The notes under the pieces were generated by a model. It ran no database searches, was not told where the DNA came from, and saw only the letters and a program-made list of their open reading frames with translations. A program made the translations under genes and the position numbers. Positions 49,056 through 62,356 of a stretch of DNA of 64,000 bases are shown in pieces. This stretch comes from Hirudinaria manillensis (lineage: Eukaryota > Annelida > Clitellata > Hirudinida > Hirudinidae): NCBI GenBank assembly GCA_034509925.1, contig CM067537.1, forward strand, positions 8,301,001-8,365,000, given 5' to 3'. Within the stretch, counting starts at the first letter, position 1. Each line of letters begins with the position of its first letter.

Positions 49056-50275
49056 TATCCACTTACCCATTCACCCACCCATCCAACTACTCATTTATCC
49101 ACCCATCCACAATTCGGTTGTCATTAGCAGCAACGAATCAGCGATGGTGACAATGATGATGACGGTGGTGATTGTGATGATGATGACGATGATGACAGTA
49201 ACGGTGATGGTGATGATGATGATGATAAAGATTTCTTTAACTCGCCAGAGTCACTTCGCCAGAGTCGCTTCGGCGGCTCTTGTTTTATTTCTTCAGCGGG
49301 TCGGTTATCTCGCCGCGACCTATTGACCCCAGGGTCGACAACCAATCAGAGGCGAGATAAGGAGGCCATATTGTTATTGTTGTCGACGTTGTCGCATGAA
49401 ATATGCTTCCTTTCCTTCAATAAACAAGAACACCGTATAAACAAAATGCAAATTGATAACGGCTCGTACATCATCACCATCATCATCGTCATCGCAATCA
49501 TCATCATCATCATCATCATCGTCGTCATCGTCACCACACTCACGTCATTGTCGCCGTCGTCATCATTAGGAGCATCGTGTGCATCATCATCTCTTGATGG
49601 ACAGAAGCCATTCAGACAAGAGAGACATTGTTATTGTCTCGTTAACATCTGCTCGTGTCCACGTATCCGGCTATTCATTCCTTTTTCCATCGTTTCATCA
49701 TCGATCCATCTTTCCATCGGTCCATCCGTTATTCTATCCGTCCATCCGTCTGTCTACCAGTCCGTCCATCAATCCATTGTCCATCCGGTAGTGGACAATA
49801 AACTGACCGGTGGATCATTAAGACGCCCAGCCGTCTCTTCGGACTGTTGTTTCCATCCTTTGATCTGCAGTTGGGGTGAGTTACTTTTGAAGTCGATCTT
49901 TCTCGATAACGATGACCGCGAAGACGACGACGACGACGACGATGATGACGATGACGATGACGACGAAAATCAATACAAGCTATCATGATCACCAATAATA
50001 ACAAAGAAATGTAATCATTCAAAGTTGTTCACATCACCATAGTTTACTATAATTAATCAATTCAAGGGGGTTCTCCACGTTTATTGGGTGTCATATTGCA
50101 CATGACCATTCGGCCACTCAATAATAGGGTAAACATTTATCTATTTTTATCGACCAATCAGATGAGACCGGGGAGGGTGAGGTCAAACTTCTTTGACCCC
50201 CGTTTTCCTTTACGGCCTCATATCTCTCTTAATTAAAAGCTAGCAATATGTTTGTGCGGTCAGTGGGTAGTTCGA
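49056..50275. other. gene-poor region with triplet and tetranucleotide repeats
   Basis: It includes GATGAT tracts at 49145-49230, CAT/CGT tracts at 49470-49560, CCAT/CCGT repeats at 49680-49790 and GAC runs at 49925-49970. A GC-richer patch lies near 49245-49330. No gene is called. Confidence 0.5.
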
Positions 50276-50276
50276 T

Positions 50277-50925
50277 CACTCACTCTTTTCACTCACTCAC
50301 TCACTCACTCACTCACTCACTCACTCACTCACTCACTCACTCACTCACTCACTCACTCACTCACTCACTCACTCACTCACTCACTCACTCACTCACTCAC
50401 TCACTCACTCACTCACTCACTCACTCACTCACTCACTCACTCACTCACTCACTCACTCACTCACTCACTCACTCACTCACTCACTCACTCACTCACTCAC
50501 TCACTCACTCACTCACTCACTCACTCACTCACTCACTCACTCACTCACTCACTCACTCACTCACTCACTCACTCACTCACTCACTCACTCACTCACTCAC
50601 TCACTCACTCACTCACTCACTCACTCACTCACTCTCACTCACTCACTCACTCACTCACTCACTCACTCACTCACTCACTCACTCACTCACTCACTCACTC
50701 ACTCACTCACTCACTCACTCACTCACTCACTCACTCACTCACTCACTCACTCACTCACTCACTCACTCACTCACTCACTCACTCACTCACTCACTCACTC
50801 ACTCACTCACTCACTCACTCACTCACTCACTCACTCACTCACTCACTCACTCACTCACTCACTCACTCACTCACTCACTCACTCACTCACTCACTCACTC
50901 ACTCACTCACTCACTCACTCACTCA
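50277..50925. repeat. (CTCA)n array of about 650 bp
   Basis: Nearly perfect tetranucleotide repeat with one visible break near 50634, where a two-base CT insertion shifts the register. The Leu-Thr-His-Ser frames it creates are artefacts of the repeat. Confidence 0.95.
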
Positions 50926-51065
50926 TAAAAATTCTATCACAATATCACGAGTTCAAACGTCGCCAGATGAACACCTGAGTCAGATGCCCTCACTTTCGAT
51001 GGATCTTCATTTTTTTTTTCCTCAAATGTGAAGCAGATTGAAGGAATAAATGCAATATGACGATG

Positions 51066-51077
51066 ATGATGATGATG

Positions 51078-51112
<35 letters not shown>

Positions 51113-51170
51113 GATTTTTTTTCTATTATTATTTTTTTTTTTAATTTTTATTATTATTATTATTATTATG
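51066..51170. repeat. (ATT)n-rich region
   Basis: GAT then ATT triplets with T-rich interruptions. Confidence 0.8.
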
Positions 51171-51659
51171 GCTATAAATAAGTCGTCAATAAATGCGGCT
51201 TCAGAACGAGCATCGCTTCCCAGAAAAACATGGCGGCCCCCAATAAAATCGGAAGTGGAATCCTGTTCCAGCCAGAACTTGATCCGGCCCTAAATGGAAA
51301 AGTCGTAAATAGGTATTTGGCGGTGGGTGACGATAATTAGGAGTAAGAGATTCTATGGTCATTTCAAGAGTTCTTTGGCTGACGCTAAGAGTCCAAACAT
51401 TATCGTAATCTTTCATTATCGCTCGCTCCATGAGATGTTTTTTTTAACGTCTTTATTAATAATTTCTGATATTACGACAATAACAGCCATACTTTTTTTT
51501 ATCAATAATGATAATATTATTTATTATTATTATTATTGTTGTTATTGTTATAATAATTATTATTTTATGAATAATTACAAAACTAATTATCATATTAATT
51601 GCTATATTAATGTTAATATCATGAAAGTTGCCGTTCTGTTCTTAATCAGCATCATAATC

Positions 51660-51860
51660 GTTAAACTCATCATCGCCATCATCATCATCATCATCACCAC
51701 CATCATCGTCGTCGTCGTCGTCATCATCATCACCACCACCACCATCATCGTCGTCGTCGTCATCATCATCACCACCACCACCACTATCATCGTCATCATC
51801 ATCATCACCACCACCATCATCGTCGTCGTCATCATCACCATCATCATCATCGTCGTCATC

Positions 51861-51892
<32 letters not shown>

Positions 51893-51900
51893 CGCCTTTC
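51660..51900. repeat. compound CAT/CAC/CGT repeat
   Basis: Blocks of CAT, CAC and CGT triplets recur in the same order at a spacing of roughly 50 bases, so a higher-order unit has been duplicated on top of the triplet repeat. Confidence 0.8.
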
Positions 51901-53300
51901 TCCTTGAAGAAGACCTTTACCGTCTTCGGATAGGGAACAATAAAAGCGTTCCAGTTTGATCCAGCTCGTTGGGTGGATGGACTGATCGTAAAAACGGAGG
52001 AGGCGGAGGAGATAAACGACGTATGTAAATAAATCTCTTTTGCGCCCTTAAACTCTCCATTAAATAACTTCTCCGGGTGAAGTTCACTTTTAATTGCCCC
52101 ATCTCCGGTCCAAGCCACCCACCGCACCTCACCCCCTTTCACTCCAGCAACTCTCTTCCCCCCCCCCGTCACTCACGATCTTCCTCAATCATTATACTCA
52201 CTCTCTCACTTGGGAATTCTATGAGAATCTGTATCCGTCTCTCTCTTTTTCTTCTTATCTCACTTCTTCGCACCGATGAACGGAAAGCACCTGTTGGTGA
52301 ATTGCGTTGTTTGTTTGATTCAATTAACAAATTATTTTCCGCTATTAACACATTAATTAACACATTATTTATTGTAATTATTAACAATATTAATACATTC
52401 ATTGCACACCGTCTTCGTGACTTTTGCAAATGCTTGCGCGATACCTGTACGCGACACCTGTACAAGACACCTGTACATGATACCTGTACATGATACCTGT
52501 ACATGATACTAGTACACTATAAACTTGTACGACATTTCATTTTATAATTTTCCTTTTGACATTTGATTTATACATAAAACGATAGTTAGAATTTTTTTGC
52601 CCTGGTACCATCAGTCATTGATCACGAATAATTTTTTTTTCATATCAATGATTGATTTCTACCGTTGCTGTTTATTAATGATTATAATAATAATAATAAT
52701 ATTCATCCATCCATCCATCGTCACTCCCACCCACCCTGGGGGCCAGCCACACTATCCCCAAATCCCCCAAACACCCACTACCCCCAATCCCTCACTTTCC
52801 AAGTACTTTACGAGTCTAGCAACGCTGGAAGTCCTTGAAATGTTTCCAGGGATGACAGAATTACGTTCAGGTGGGAAATTAAATAATTACCGAAGATACC
52901 GCATAAACTGTCCACAGCGAGCGTCAATTTTTCTAGCGCATACTTTTTACGACTTGAGGTTAATACTGTTTTATTGTTTTGGACTTTCGCCGTCGCTGTT
53001 GGCTTTCATAAATATTAATGACCTTCCAAACCGTCCATCAGACAGGCCGAGTGGTCGAGTGTGAAGTCGATGACGACGGTGTCGCCGGCACGTCTGTCGC
53101 TCTTGTCGCCGCGGATTCAAAATCGTTAGCACCAGATGTCGTTTTCGTACCTGTGTAGGTGTAGTTTTTCTGCATTTTATTTATTAATCAGTTATTAAAT
53201 AATAATAATTATTGATAATAAATTTGTTTATAATTTAAAACGTTTGATACTGATATCAGTTTCATACGGCAACTTATTAATTGGTATAATGAAGATAGAG
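51901..53300. other. gene-poor region; short 14-15-bp repeat at 52440-52515
   Basis: The sequence between triplet arrays is not low complexity throughout but gives no supported exon. Near 52440-52515 a unit containing ACCTGTACATGAT is repeated five or six times. A tRNA-like stretch lies at 53041-53125. Confidence 0.5.
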
Positions 53301-53309
53301 AGTAATGCA

Positions 53310-53475
<166 letters not shown>

Positions 53476-54095
53476 AACAGAATGAGACAACAGGGTGGAA
53501 GATTCAATTAAGACGTGGAAGATAATAATCGTTATCATCATCGTCATCGTCGTCGTCATCATCATCTTCAATCTAGTTAATGGATTAGGCATTCCCGTCT
53601 GAACCATAGAGAAAGTGTCAGTTCTTGGACTGAAATGAGACTCGCATTAACCACAATTTATGGCAATTTACGTGCAAATTAAATTAAATTTAAAAAAAAA
53701 GAAAAAATATTTCTTCTAATTTTACGATTATAAATGAATTGGCATTTCTTTTGTTCACAATAACTTACAATTATTTAAAAGAATTTTTAATTTTTTAATT
53801 TTTAATAATAATATTATTGGTACGTCGTCACGTGACAAATTATAGCATCAATAGTGGGCATAAAAATTGTTAATAGCATCGAAGGTGGCAATAATTAGCT
53901 GAATAATTATTCCCGATACTATTATTATTATTGTTATTGGTAATTTTTATTATTCTTCTTATTCTTATTATTGCTATTATTCTTATTGTTGCTATTATTA
54001 CGGGTAATTATTTCGGAACATAAAATTAGCATTCAATTGTGATTGACTCTTTTATTGCTCAATGCTTGAAGGATCCCATTTCACAATTCAATTTC
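53476..54095. other. AT-rich intergenic sequence, nothing recognised
   Basis: It includes CAT/CGT triplets near 53535-53565 and ATT triplets near 53920-53990. No exon or RNA gene is visible. Confidence 0.5.
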
Positions 54096-55690
<1,595 letters not shown>

Positions 55691-56770
55691 CTTCCCAGCA
55701 GGGAACATAAACCTCCATCGGTCAGATAAGAAAACTGTTGACTCCATAAAAACAAAGTCATCACCGAGTGCTTTATTATCGCCACCTCCACTCCACATCC
55801 TGCGTCTCCCGCGGGAGCATTTTCCCCCCTTAAAATTACGACCCGGTAACGCGACCGCTCGTCGGCCGCAGGCGACCACAGCCGCTTGTCGCTGGCTACG
55901 TCGACGTGCGCTGTCGTCCATTTTTTTAAAATGTTCGTTTTCCTTTCGATTGTAATGTTTGGTTTTTTTTTTTTAATTTTTATTCATTTTATTTATTTTC
56001 CTATTTTCTCATTCATCATTTGTTCGTACTCATTAATAGAAATGTGTTACGCAACAAGAAGATAATAAGATGGCTAATGCTGGAAGGATTGAGTATTGTT
56101 TACGACAGACACTACTCTAAACACAACTAGACACAACCACGGGACGTTAAGCTCCGATTAATCGATACGATCAATGCGATTAATCAATACGAATCGATTA
56201 ATCTCGATTATCATTACGAATCGTATCGATTAATCGATGAATGTCAGCGAAATGAATTGATTTAATAATTTTCATATAAACAAATTGGTAAACGATGAAA
56301 AATCTACAAAAATCTACACAACGAGACGAACGCACGGCGCAGTTCAGCCATTTTTATTCTTGTTCAAGGGAGTCGTCAAAAATTGAAGAAAAAAAAAAAA
56401 CCCAAAAACCTGAAAATAAAAAGGTTGACCTTCTGAGATTCTGCTTGTCATGCATCAGGAGTTAATGATTATTCCATCGATCACTACGGGTTACCAAGGC
56501 AACCTCAAGTAAACAACCCGATATCCAAGATGGTCGTCTTGACCACACCAATGAATTATGAATCGATTGATTTCAATTAAATCTTATTTATAATTAAATA
56601 GCCTCAATTAGACCATAAATTCACAAAAATATACCTTATAAAATGAATTATTTAGCATTTTTGGTGATCACTTTTGATGGTTATTTGTATATTTATTAGT
56701 TATTTGCAAGCCATTACCTCCAACATCCGAAAAGTCGGTGTCCTCACATCCAGGGTCCACAAGCAGTTAT
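55691..56770. other. intergenic sequence without a supported gene
   Basis: A GC-richer patch at 55785-55920 sits just right of the giant repeat. An ATCGATTAAT-rich stretch with inverted copies lies at 56150-56240. No exon is called. Confidence 0.5.
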
Positions 56771-56774
56771 TAAT

Positions 56775-56784
56775 ATTAATATTA

Positions 56785-56842
<58 letters not shown>

Positions 56843-56905
56843 CATCATCATCATTATTATTATTACTATTATTATTACTACTATTATTATTATTATTACT
56901 ACTAC

Positions 56906-56998
<93 letters not shown>

Positions 56999-57035
56999 TA
57001 TTATTATTATTATTATTACTATTATTATTAACAAC
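56775..57035. repeat. (ATT)n microsatellite
   Basis: About 85 triplets, mostly ATT, with ATC and ACT interruptions in the first half and a pure run in the second. Confidence 0.92.
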
Positions 57036-57834
57036 TGCCAACAGCTAATCCTGATAGATAATCCATAACAAAGTAAAAAAAGACCATGAATAGTCCTGCA
57101 AATGCAACATTTTGCCCTTTTGTTGATTAAGCGTTGTTTGGTTGAAGTTGTTGGATTTTAAACATGAATTCCTGTTCAATTGGTTCTTATTTATTAAATT
57201 TTAATCTCAAATTTATCAAAATTTACCAAAAATTAACCTAACTGTGTCAAAAGACGCATTTCTTTGTGAAGTGAATTGTTTATTTGTAAATGGAGTTACA
57301 CATAAACGGAGGTGACCTACTTATTAAAAGTTATAAATATAAATATAATTATTATAATAATTACGTTATAACTATAATATTATAATTATTGAGATATTGA
57401 GATAATTCACTAAATTACTTTTCAGTGGATTAAATTAGTTTTTAAAATATTTTATTACACAAAAAGATATTAATTTCAGGAAATAATCGGATTATTTATT
57501 AATATTTACAAACAAAATAAAATTATAAATATTAAAAATAATTTATAATTATAATAACATCATAATGAATGACGCGATAAACATTATAATAAAAGTCAGA
57601 CACTCCAAAAAGCAGAACATCTTGTCACAAAGGTGAGAGAACAGGTACAGGTGAGTGCAGCCAGTTGAATGTCAAATGGTCACGTGGTCCAAGGAAAAAC
57701 CATGGTTTCTATCTTTGGATTGTTTACAATCATTTAATTTCATTTAAGTTTTTCCAAGTCAAAAATAAAAACAAGAAAAACAAAACCAGCCATTTTAAGA
57801 ACTAAAGACTTATTATAAAATTACATAGGTTGGA
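57036..57834. other. AT-rich intergenic sequence, nothing recognised
   Basis: No exon, RNA gene or long repeat is visible. Confidence 0.5.
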
Positions 57835-57934
57835 TTAGGGTTAGGGTTAGGGTTAGGGTTAGGGTTAGGGTTAAGGTCAGGGTTAGGGTTAGGGTTAGGG
57901 TTAGGGTCAGGGTTAGGGTTAGGGTTAGGGTTAG
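57835..57934 (+). repeat. interstitial telomere-type (TTAGGG)n block
   Basis: Sixteen hexamers in register plus a partial one. Thirteen are perfect TTAGGG, two are TCAGGG and one is TTAAGG. The G-rich strand is the plus strand. Confidence 0.95.
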
Positions 57935-59725
57935 TTGGATAATTATAGGTTGGAATGGGTTTGACATAATTGGCAATTTAAAATTCAATTTTTTGGCCAT
58001 AAAATAATTTCCATACCTTTATAGTCATCCAGCCCAATGCTTGTTGAAATTATATTATATAATTTATAATTCCAATGCTTGTTCAAATTATTTATTATAT
58101 AACTTATATTATATTAAATACAGCTGCTGTGCTGTGTAAACCGGGATTGAAGTAGTGGTATTTCCAACATTTGTTGCACCTTTACGATGCTAATTATTAT
58201 TGCGGTGACGACGACGACGACGATGACAGACGCCGACGATAACCATGGCGATGATGATGAGATGAACTGGTTGAGATGATGACGATGGTATTGGTTTTAA
58301 TTCAAATGTTATAATCGTAACCAATACCTTTATTATTGCTCAGAAAATTATTACTATTATTATTATTTCATTCATCTTGACTACTACTACCACCAGTACC
58401 GCTACCACCGCAGCCACCACAACCACCTTCACCAACCCATCATCATCATCATCATCATCTCCGTAGGCGTCGTCTGGATAAACATTTTGTCTCTAACGAC
58501 AACCGTGCGATGTTCAGTACAGGTGATAACAAAATGTCGGAGTCTTTTTCATTCGTTGATATTTGTTTCTTCCCTCGATATTGAAAAAAAAAACCCGAAC
58601 AAAGCAAAGTATTGTTGTGTCTGGAAGGCAGACTTAAACATTAAATAGCCAAGTGTTCAAATATTTCTCCCCTCCCCACGTTTTGGGGAAGTTAGCATTC
58701 CCCCATACCCTGAAACTTGTACCCCAAATGAGCCGCGGTCTTAGCCAGTCACAGCTTTCAAGGATTTTCTGAATCCCACCAACCTTTTTGAGCCTCACAC
58801 AAGTGTTTACCTGTTGCAACCTGTTGCATCTCTGTTTAGATTCGCGTTTTACCGGGCACGTTGTATGGCAATGGTATCAAATAGCACCAATTTGGTGCTT
58901 CTATGCTTTAATTGTGTCCGTATTTTTATGCCTTATTCATAGCCATCTGTATTTCTGTCTGTACCTGTATCTACCTGTACGTGTACACCTCATGTCATAC
59001 ATTTAGATGTTGCTCTGACTACCTTCATTTGTATATGTATCTGAATATGTATAAACCTGTTTCATCTATTTAGATGTTGCTAAGACTGGCTGCGTAACCC
59101 GATACGATCCACTCAAGTATTGATTGTTTTCATAGCGATTTAAGGATCCTGTACCTTCAAAATCCATGCCTACCTGTCCATGACATTACCTGTCAAATTA
59201 CTCATCAGTTATTCATTCATTCATTCATTCATTCATTCATTCATTCCTTCCTTCCTTCATTCATCCATCAATCCGTCATTCCATCCGGTCTCGTGAAATC
59301 ATGGACGACCATCCATCGTTCATCCATAAATTCATTCCATCCATCAATTAAACTCTCCATCAATTTGCACTTTCCACGCATGATTTGACAGCTTCGTAAG
59401 GTTATCGAGTGCTGGATGAAGTCATGATGATGATGATGATGCTTCTGATGATGATGATTATGATGATGATCCAGTGTCGCTGTGGTACAATCAAGATCAT
59501 ATCAGTTTCGCTTTTGACGGGATTTTCCCCGAGGCTGCGAATGTTTGCAGAGGTTTTCCATTTTCGGTTTCGATTGATGTTCGACTCCGAGCGGTTGATG
59601 GATGAGTTGCACATCCTTCCTGCCGGACACCTTCCCCTAATATCACCCTCATCTCCCGTCGAAATTGATATAGCGCAAACTTTTCGATGTTCGTATTGTC
59701 CGTGTACTTGATGAACTCATTTGAA
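57935..59725. other. gene-poor region
   Basis: It holds GAC/GAT triplets near 58208-58260, a CAT run near 58440-58460, (ATTC)n near 59211-59250 and GATGAT near 59425-59470. Open frames at 58634-58819 (minus) and 59409-59711 (plus) have no recognisable similarity. No gene is called. Confidence 0.5.
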
Positions 59726-59726
59726 A

Positions 59727-59740
59727 AGATGTTGTTGATG

Positions 59741-59822
<82 letters not shown>
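59727..59822. repeat. (GAT)n microsatellite
   Basis: About 30 triplets with a single GGT interruption. Confidence 0.9.
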
Positions 59823-59826
<4 letters not shown>

Positions 59827-60028
59827 TGTACTTGTGTTGATGGAGGGAATGATGATGATGATGATCGTAGTTGTTATGCATCAATCTCAACATTCAAGAA
59901 GGAAATTGAATAGTTATTTTGAAAATAATAATTTAAAGCTTTAAAACGTAAATACAATAAAACACGCCCACAATCATATCTCTTTGTGAAATGCATGTGT
60001 TAATCGTGACAGTAAGAATAAAGTATGT

Positions 60029-60085
<57 letters not shown>

Positions 60086-61499
60086 GATCACCGTTATAAT
60101 AACAATTTCGAAGATGGAATGACCATTCAAGATAGTCATCGTCATCACCATCGTCATCACAACCAAAAGAAAGGCACGTGACTTTGGAACGTGGTGAAGA
60201 GATTTTGGAAAAGCAAATTGCAATTCAAATCCTCCATCCATCATCCAAGAGCCGACACCACCATAGAATTGAAATTAGCCGAAAGGACAAAGAATAAATA
60301 TTAATCTAATAATTCGGGGCAGTTTCGCGCTCGCTCTGGACATGTCCATATTCGAATTATCGCCCGGCGTGTCAAACGCCATTTCATCTATTATCGCCAG
60401 CCACGTCAGCGGCCATTTTCAAGGTCTCCACTTCCGGTTGACTTTGGCGTTTCGCGATGAAACATATTTGACTTAATAACTACTTACGATGTGTCAAAGT
60501 TCGTCTCGAGGTCAACTTTAGGTGCATCTTTTTATTATTTCATTATGTATGGGGTTTTTTTTTTTTAATTTAAAAATAAATTTCTTAATAGTTTTTTTAA
60601 ATTTGTTTTTTAAACAAATGCTTTTATCCATTCGTGCATCCATCCACCATCCGTCCGTCCATCCATCCATCCATCCATCGATCCATCGATCCATCCATCC
60701 AGCAATTATTGCAATAGCAATTTCAATCCAACATTTAAATTAATAATTTTGAAATTAATAATGGAAAACCATCAATTTAGAATTTCAATTTGGACAGCTA
60801 TAAACAGACGTTTGCCACATTTAAAATATGTTTAGAAAATTGAAATAGTTGCAAAATTAAATAATAAATAATAATAATAATAATTAAAATAATAAAAATA
60901 AAAATAATAATTTTATTTTCTGATAAATTAATATAAATAATAAAAGATAAATTAAATGAAACGATTAGCTAATGTGTAATCATTTAATAATTTAATTAGT
61001 TAAATTAGTTTTAAATTGATTAAATAATAAATTGTTATTTTATTTTTAGCAAATTTTTGAATACCTTAAAGACTCAGTGAGTACCATTTATGTGATTATG
61101 TGTCAAGTAACGTTTATTAATTCTATTTAAGGTTTTAAATCGTTGATAATCTCAGAAAGAATATTAATCTCTCCGTGAACCTCCATCCAATCAGAGAAAT
61201 GTGATAAGTCAGGCCTACCCTAATTTTTTATGTTGACACCGATGTCGTCAGGCTCCACGATGAATGAATGAGTGAACGTATGGGTGAATGAGTGGGTGAG
61301 TGTGAGGGTGGGTGGATGGGTGGGTGGATGGATGGATGGATGGTTGGACGAAGGACTCATTGGAAATCCCACTTGTCAGGGGGCGTCGTTCGAATCACGT
61401 TCAGTTGGACAAACTCGATGGCGACAGTTAAAACCCCTCCTGGAATAGGATTAGCGCTTATGAAAAAATAATTATCAAGCAGGAGGAGGAAGATGATGG
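59823..61499. other. gene-poor region with small microsatellites
   Basis: It includes (AAT)n at 60031-60086, (ATCC)n at 60655-60702, AT-rich sequence at 60740-61060 and GAAT/GGAT repeats at 61262-61345. No gene is called. Confidence 0.5.
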
Positions 61500-61593
61500 A
61501 TGGACGGACGAAAGGTTGGATGGATGGATGGATGGATGGATGGATGGATGGATGGATGGATGGATGGATGGATGGATGGATGGATGGATGGAC

Positions 61594-61627
<34 letters not shown>

Positions 61628-61632
61628 ATGGA
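61500..61632. repeat. (GGAT)n microsatellite
   Basis: About 32 tetranucleotide copies with GGAC variants clustered near the right side. Confidence 0.92.
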
Positions 61633-61789
61633 CGGATGGAGAAGAAAAGCAATGCATTCGGAAGTTGATGGAATTATTTTTGGTCGAAAAATGCATCTTA
61701 TAGAATTGAAAACGATTCGATGAATTAAGCACCAAACAGGAGATCGAAAGATGGAAGAAGAATACAAAGAAAATGGTTTTTGAGTCAAT

Positions 61790-61930
61790 GAATGAACGAA
61801 CGAACGAACGAACGAACGAACGAACGAACGAATGAATGAATGAACGAATGAACGAATGAACGAATGAACGAATGAATGAATGAACGAACGAATGAACGAA
61901 TGAACGAACGAACGAACGAATGAATGAATG
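61790..61930. repeat. (GAAC/GAAT)n microsatellite
   Basis: Runs of GAAC alternate with GAAT in blocks, about 33 copies in all. Confidence 0.92.
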
Positions 61931-62265
61931 ACAACCAACCGTTAATCATATTTTAAACCACAGTTTGACTAACCCTCCACGTGTAACTCTTTCCATGTCT
62001 ACGTCTGGAAACGCCCATCCGCCTCTTCGCTTTCACTTTCCATTTCCAGTCCCGGATCTGGATCGACTCCACTGACGTCCCAGGAGTGCTTGGATTAGTT
62101 GCAGTTCAGTCAACTGTGCACTGAACTTGAATTGCTACGTGGTTAGGAAAAAAATATAAATCTATAATAAAATGTAAATCAAATAAAATTATGATTATTA
62201 TTATGTATATTGATATAATATATATATAAAATTTATTTATTTCTTGGAAATGGACAGCTTAACAA

Positions 62266-62356
62266 TAATATAATATAATATAATATAATATAACATAACA
62301 TAACATAACATAACATAACATAACATAACATAACATAACATAACATAACATAATAT
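62266..62356. repeat. (AATAT/AACAT)n pentanucleotide repeat
   Basis: About 18 copies. AATAT comes first, then a long pure AACAT block, then AATAT again, so one variant has spread through the middle. Confidence 0.9.

Noticed and set aside
50248..51031. Leu-Thr-His-Ser repeat protein
   Set aside because: A product of the (CTCA)n microsatellite. It is open in more than one frame and has no flanking gene structure.
53041..53125. Functional tRNA-Ser/Leu gene
   Set aside because: The A box fits well, but no acceptor stem or proper T stem can be drawn.
58634..58819. 61-codon minus frame that looked like a transposon fragment
   Set aside because: No transposase or reverse-transcriptase motif and no terminal repeats are visible.
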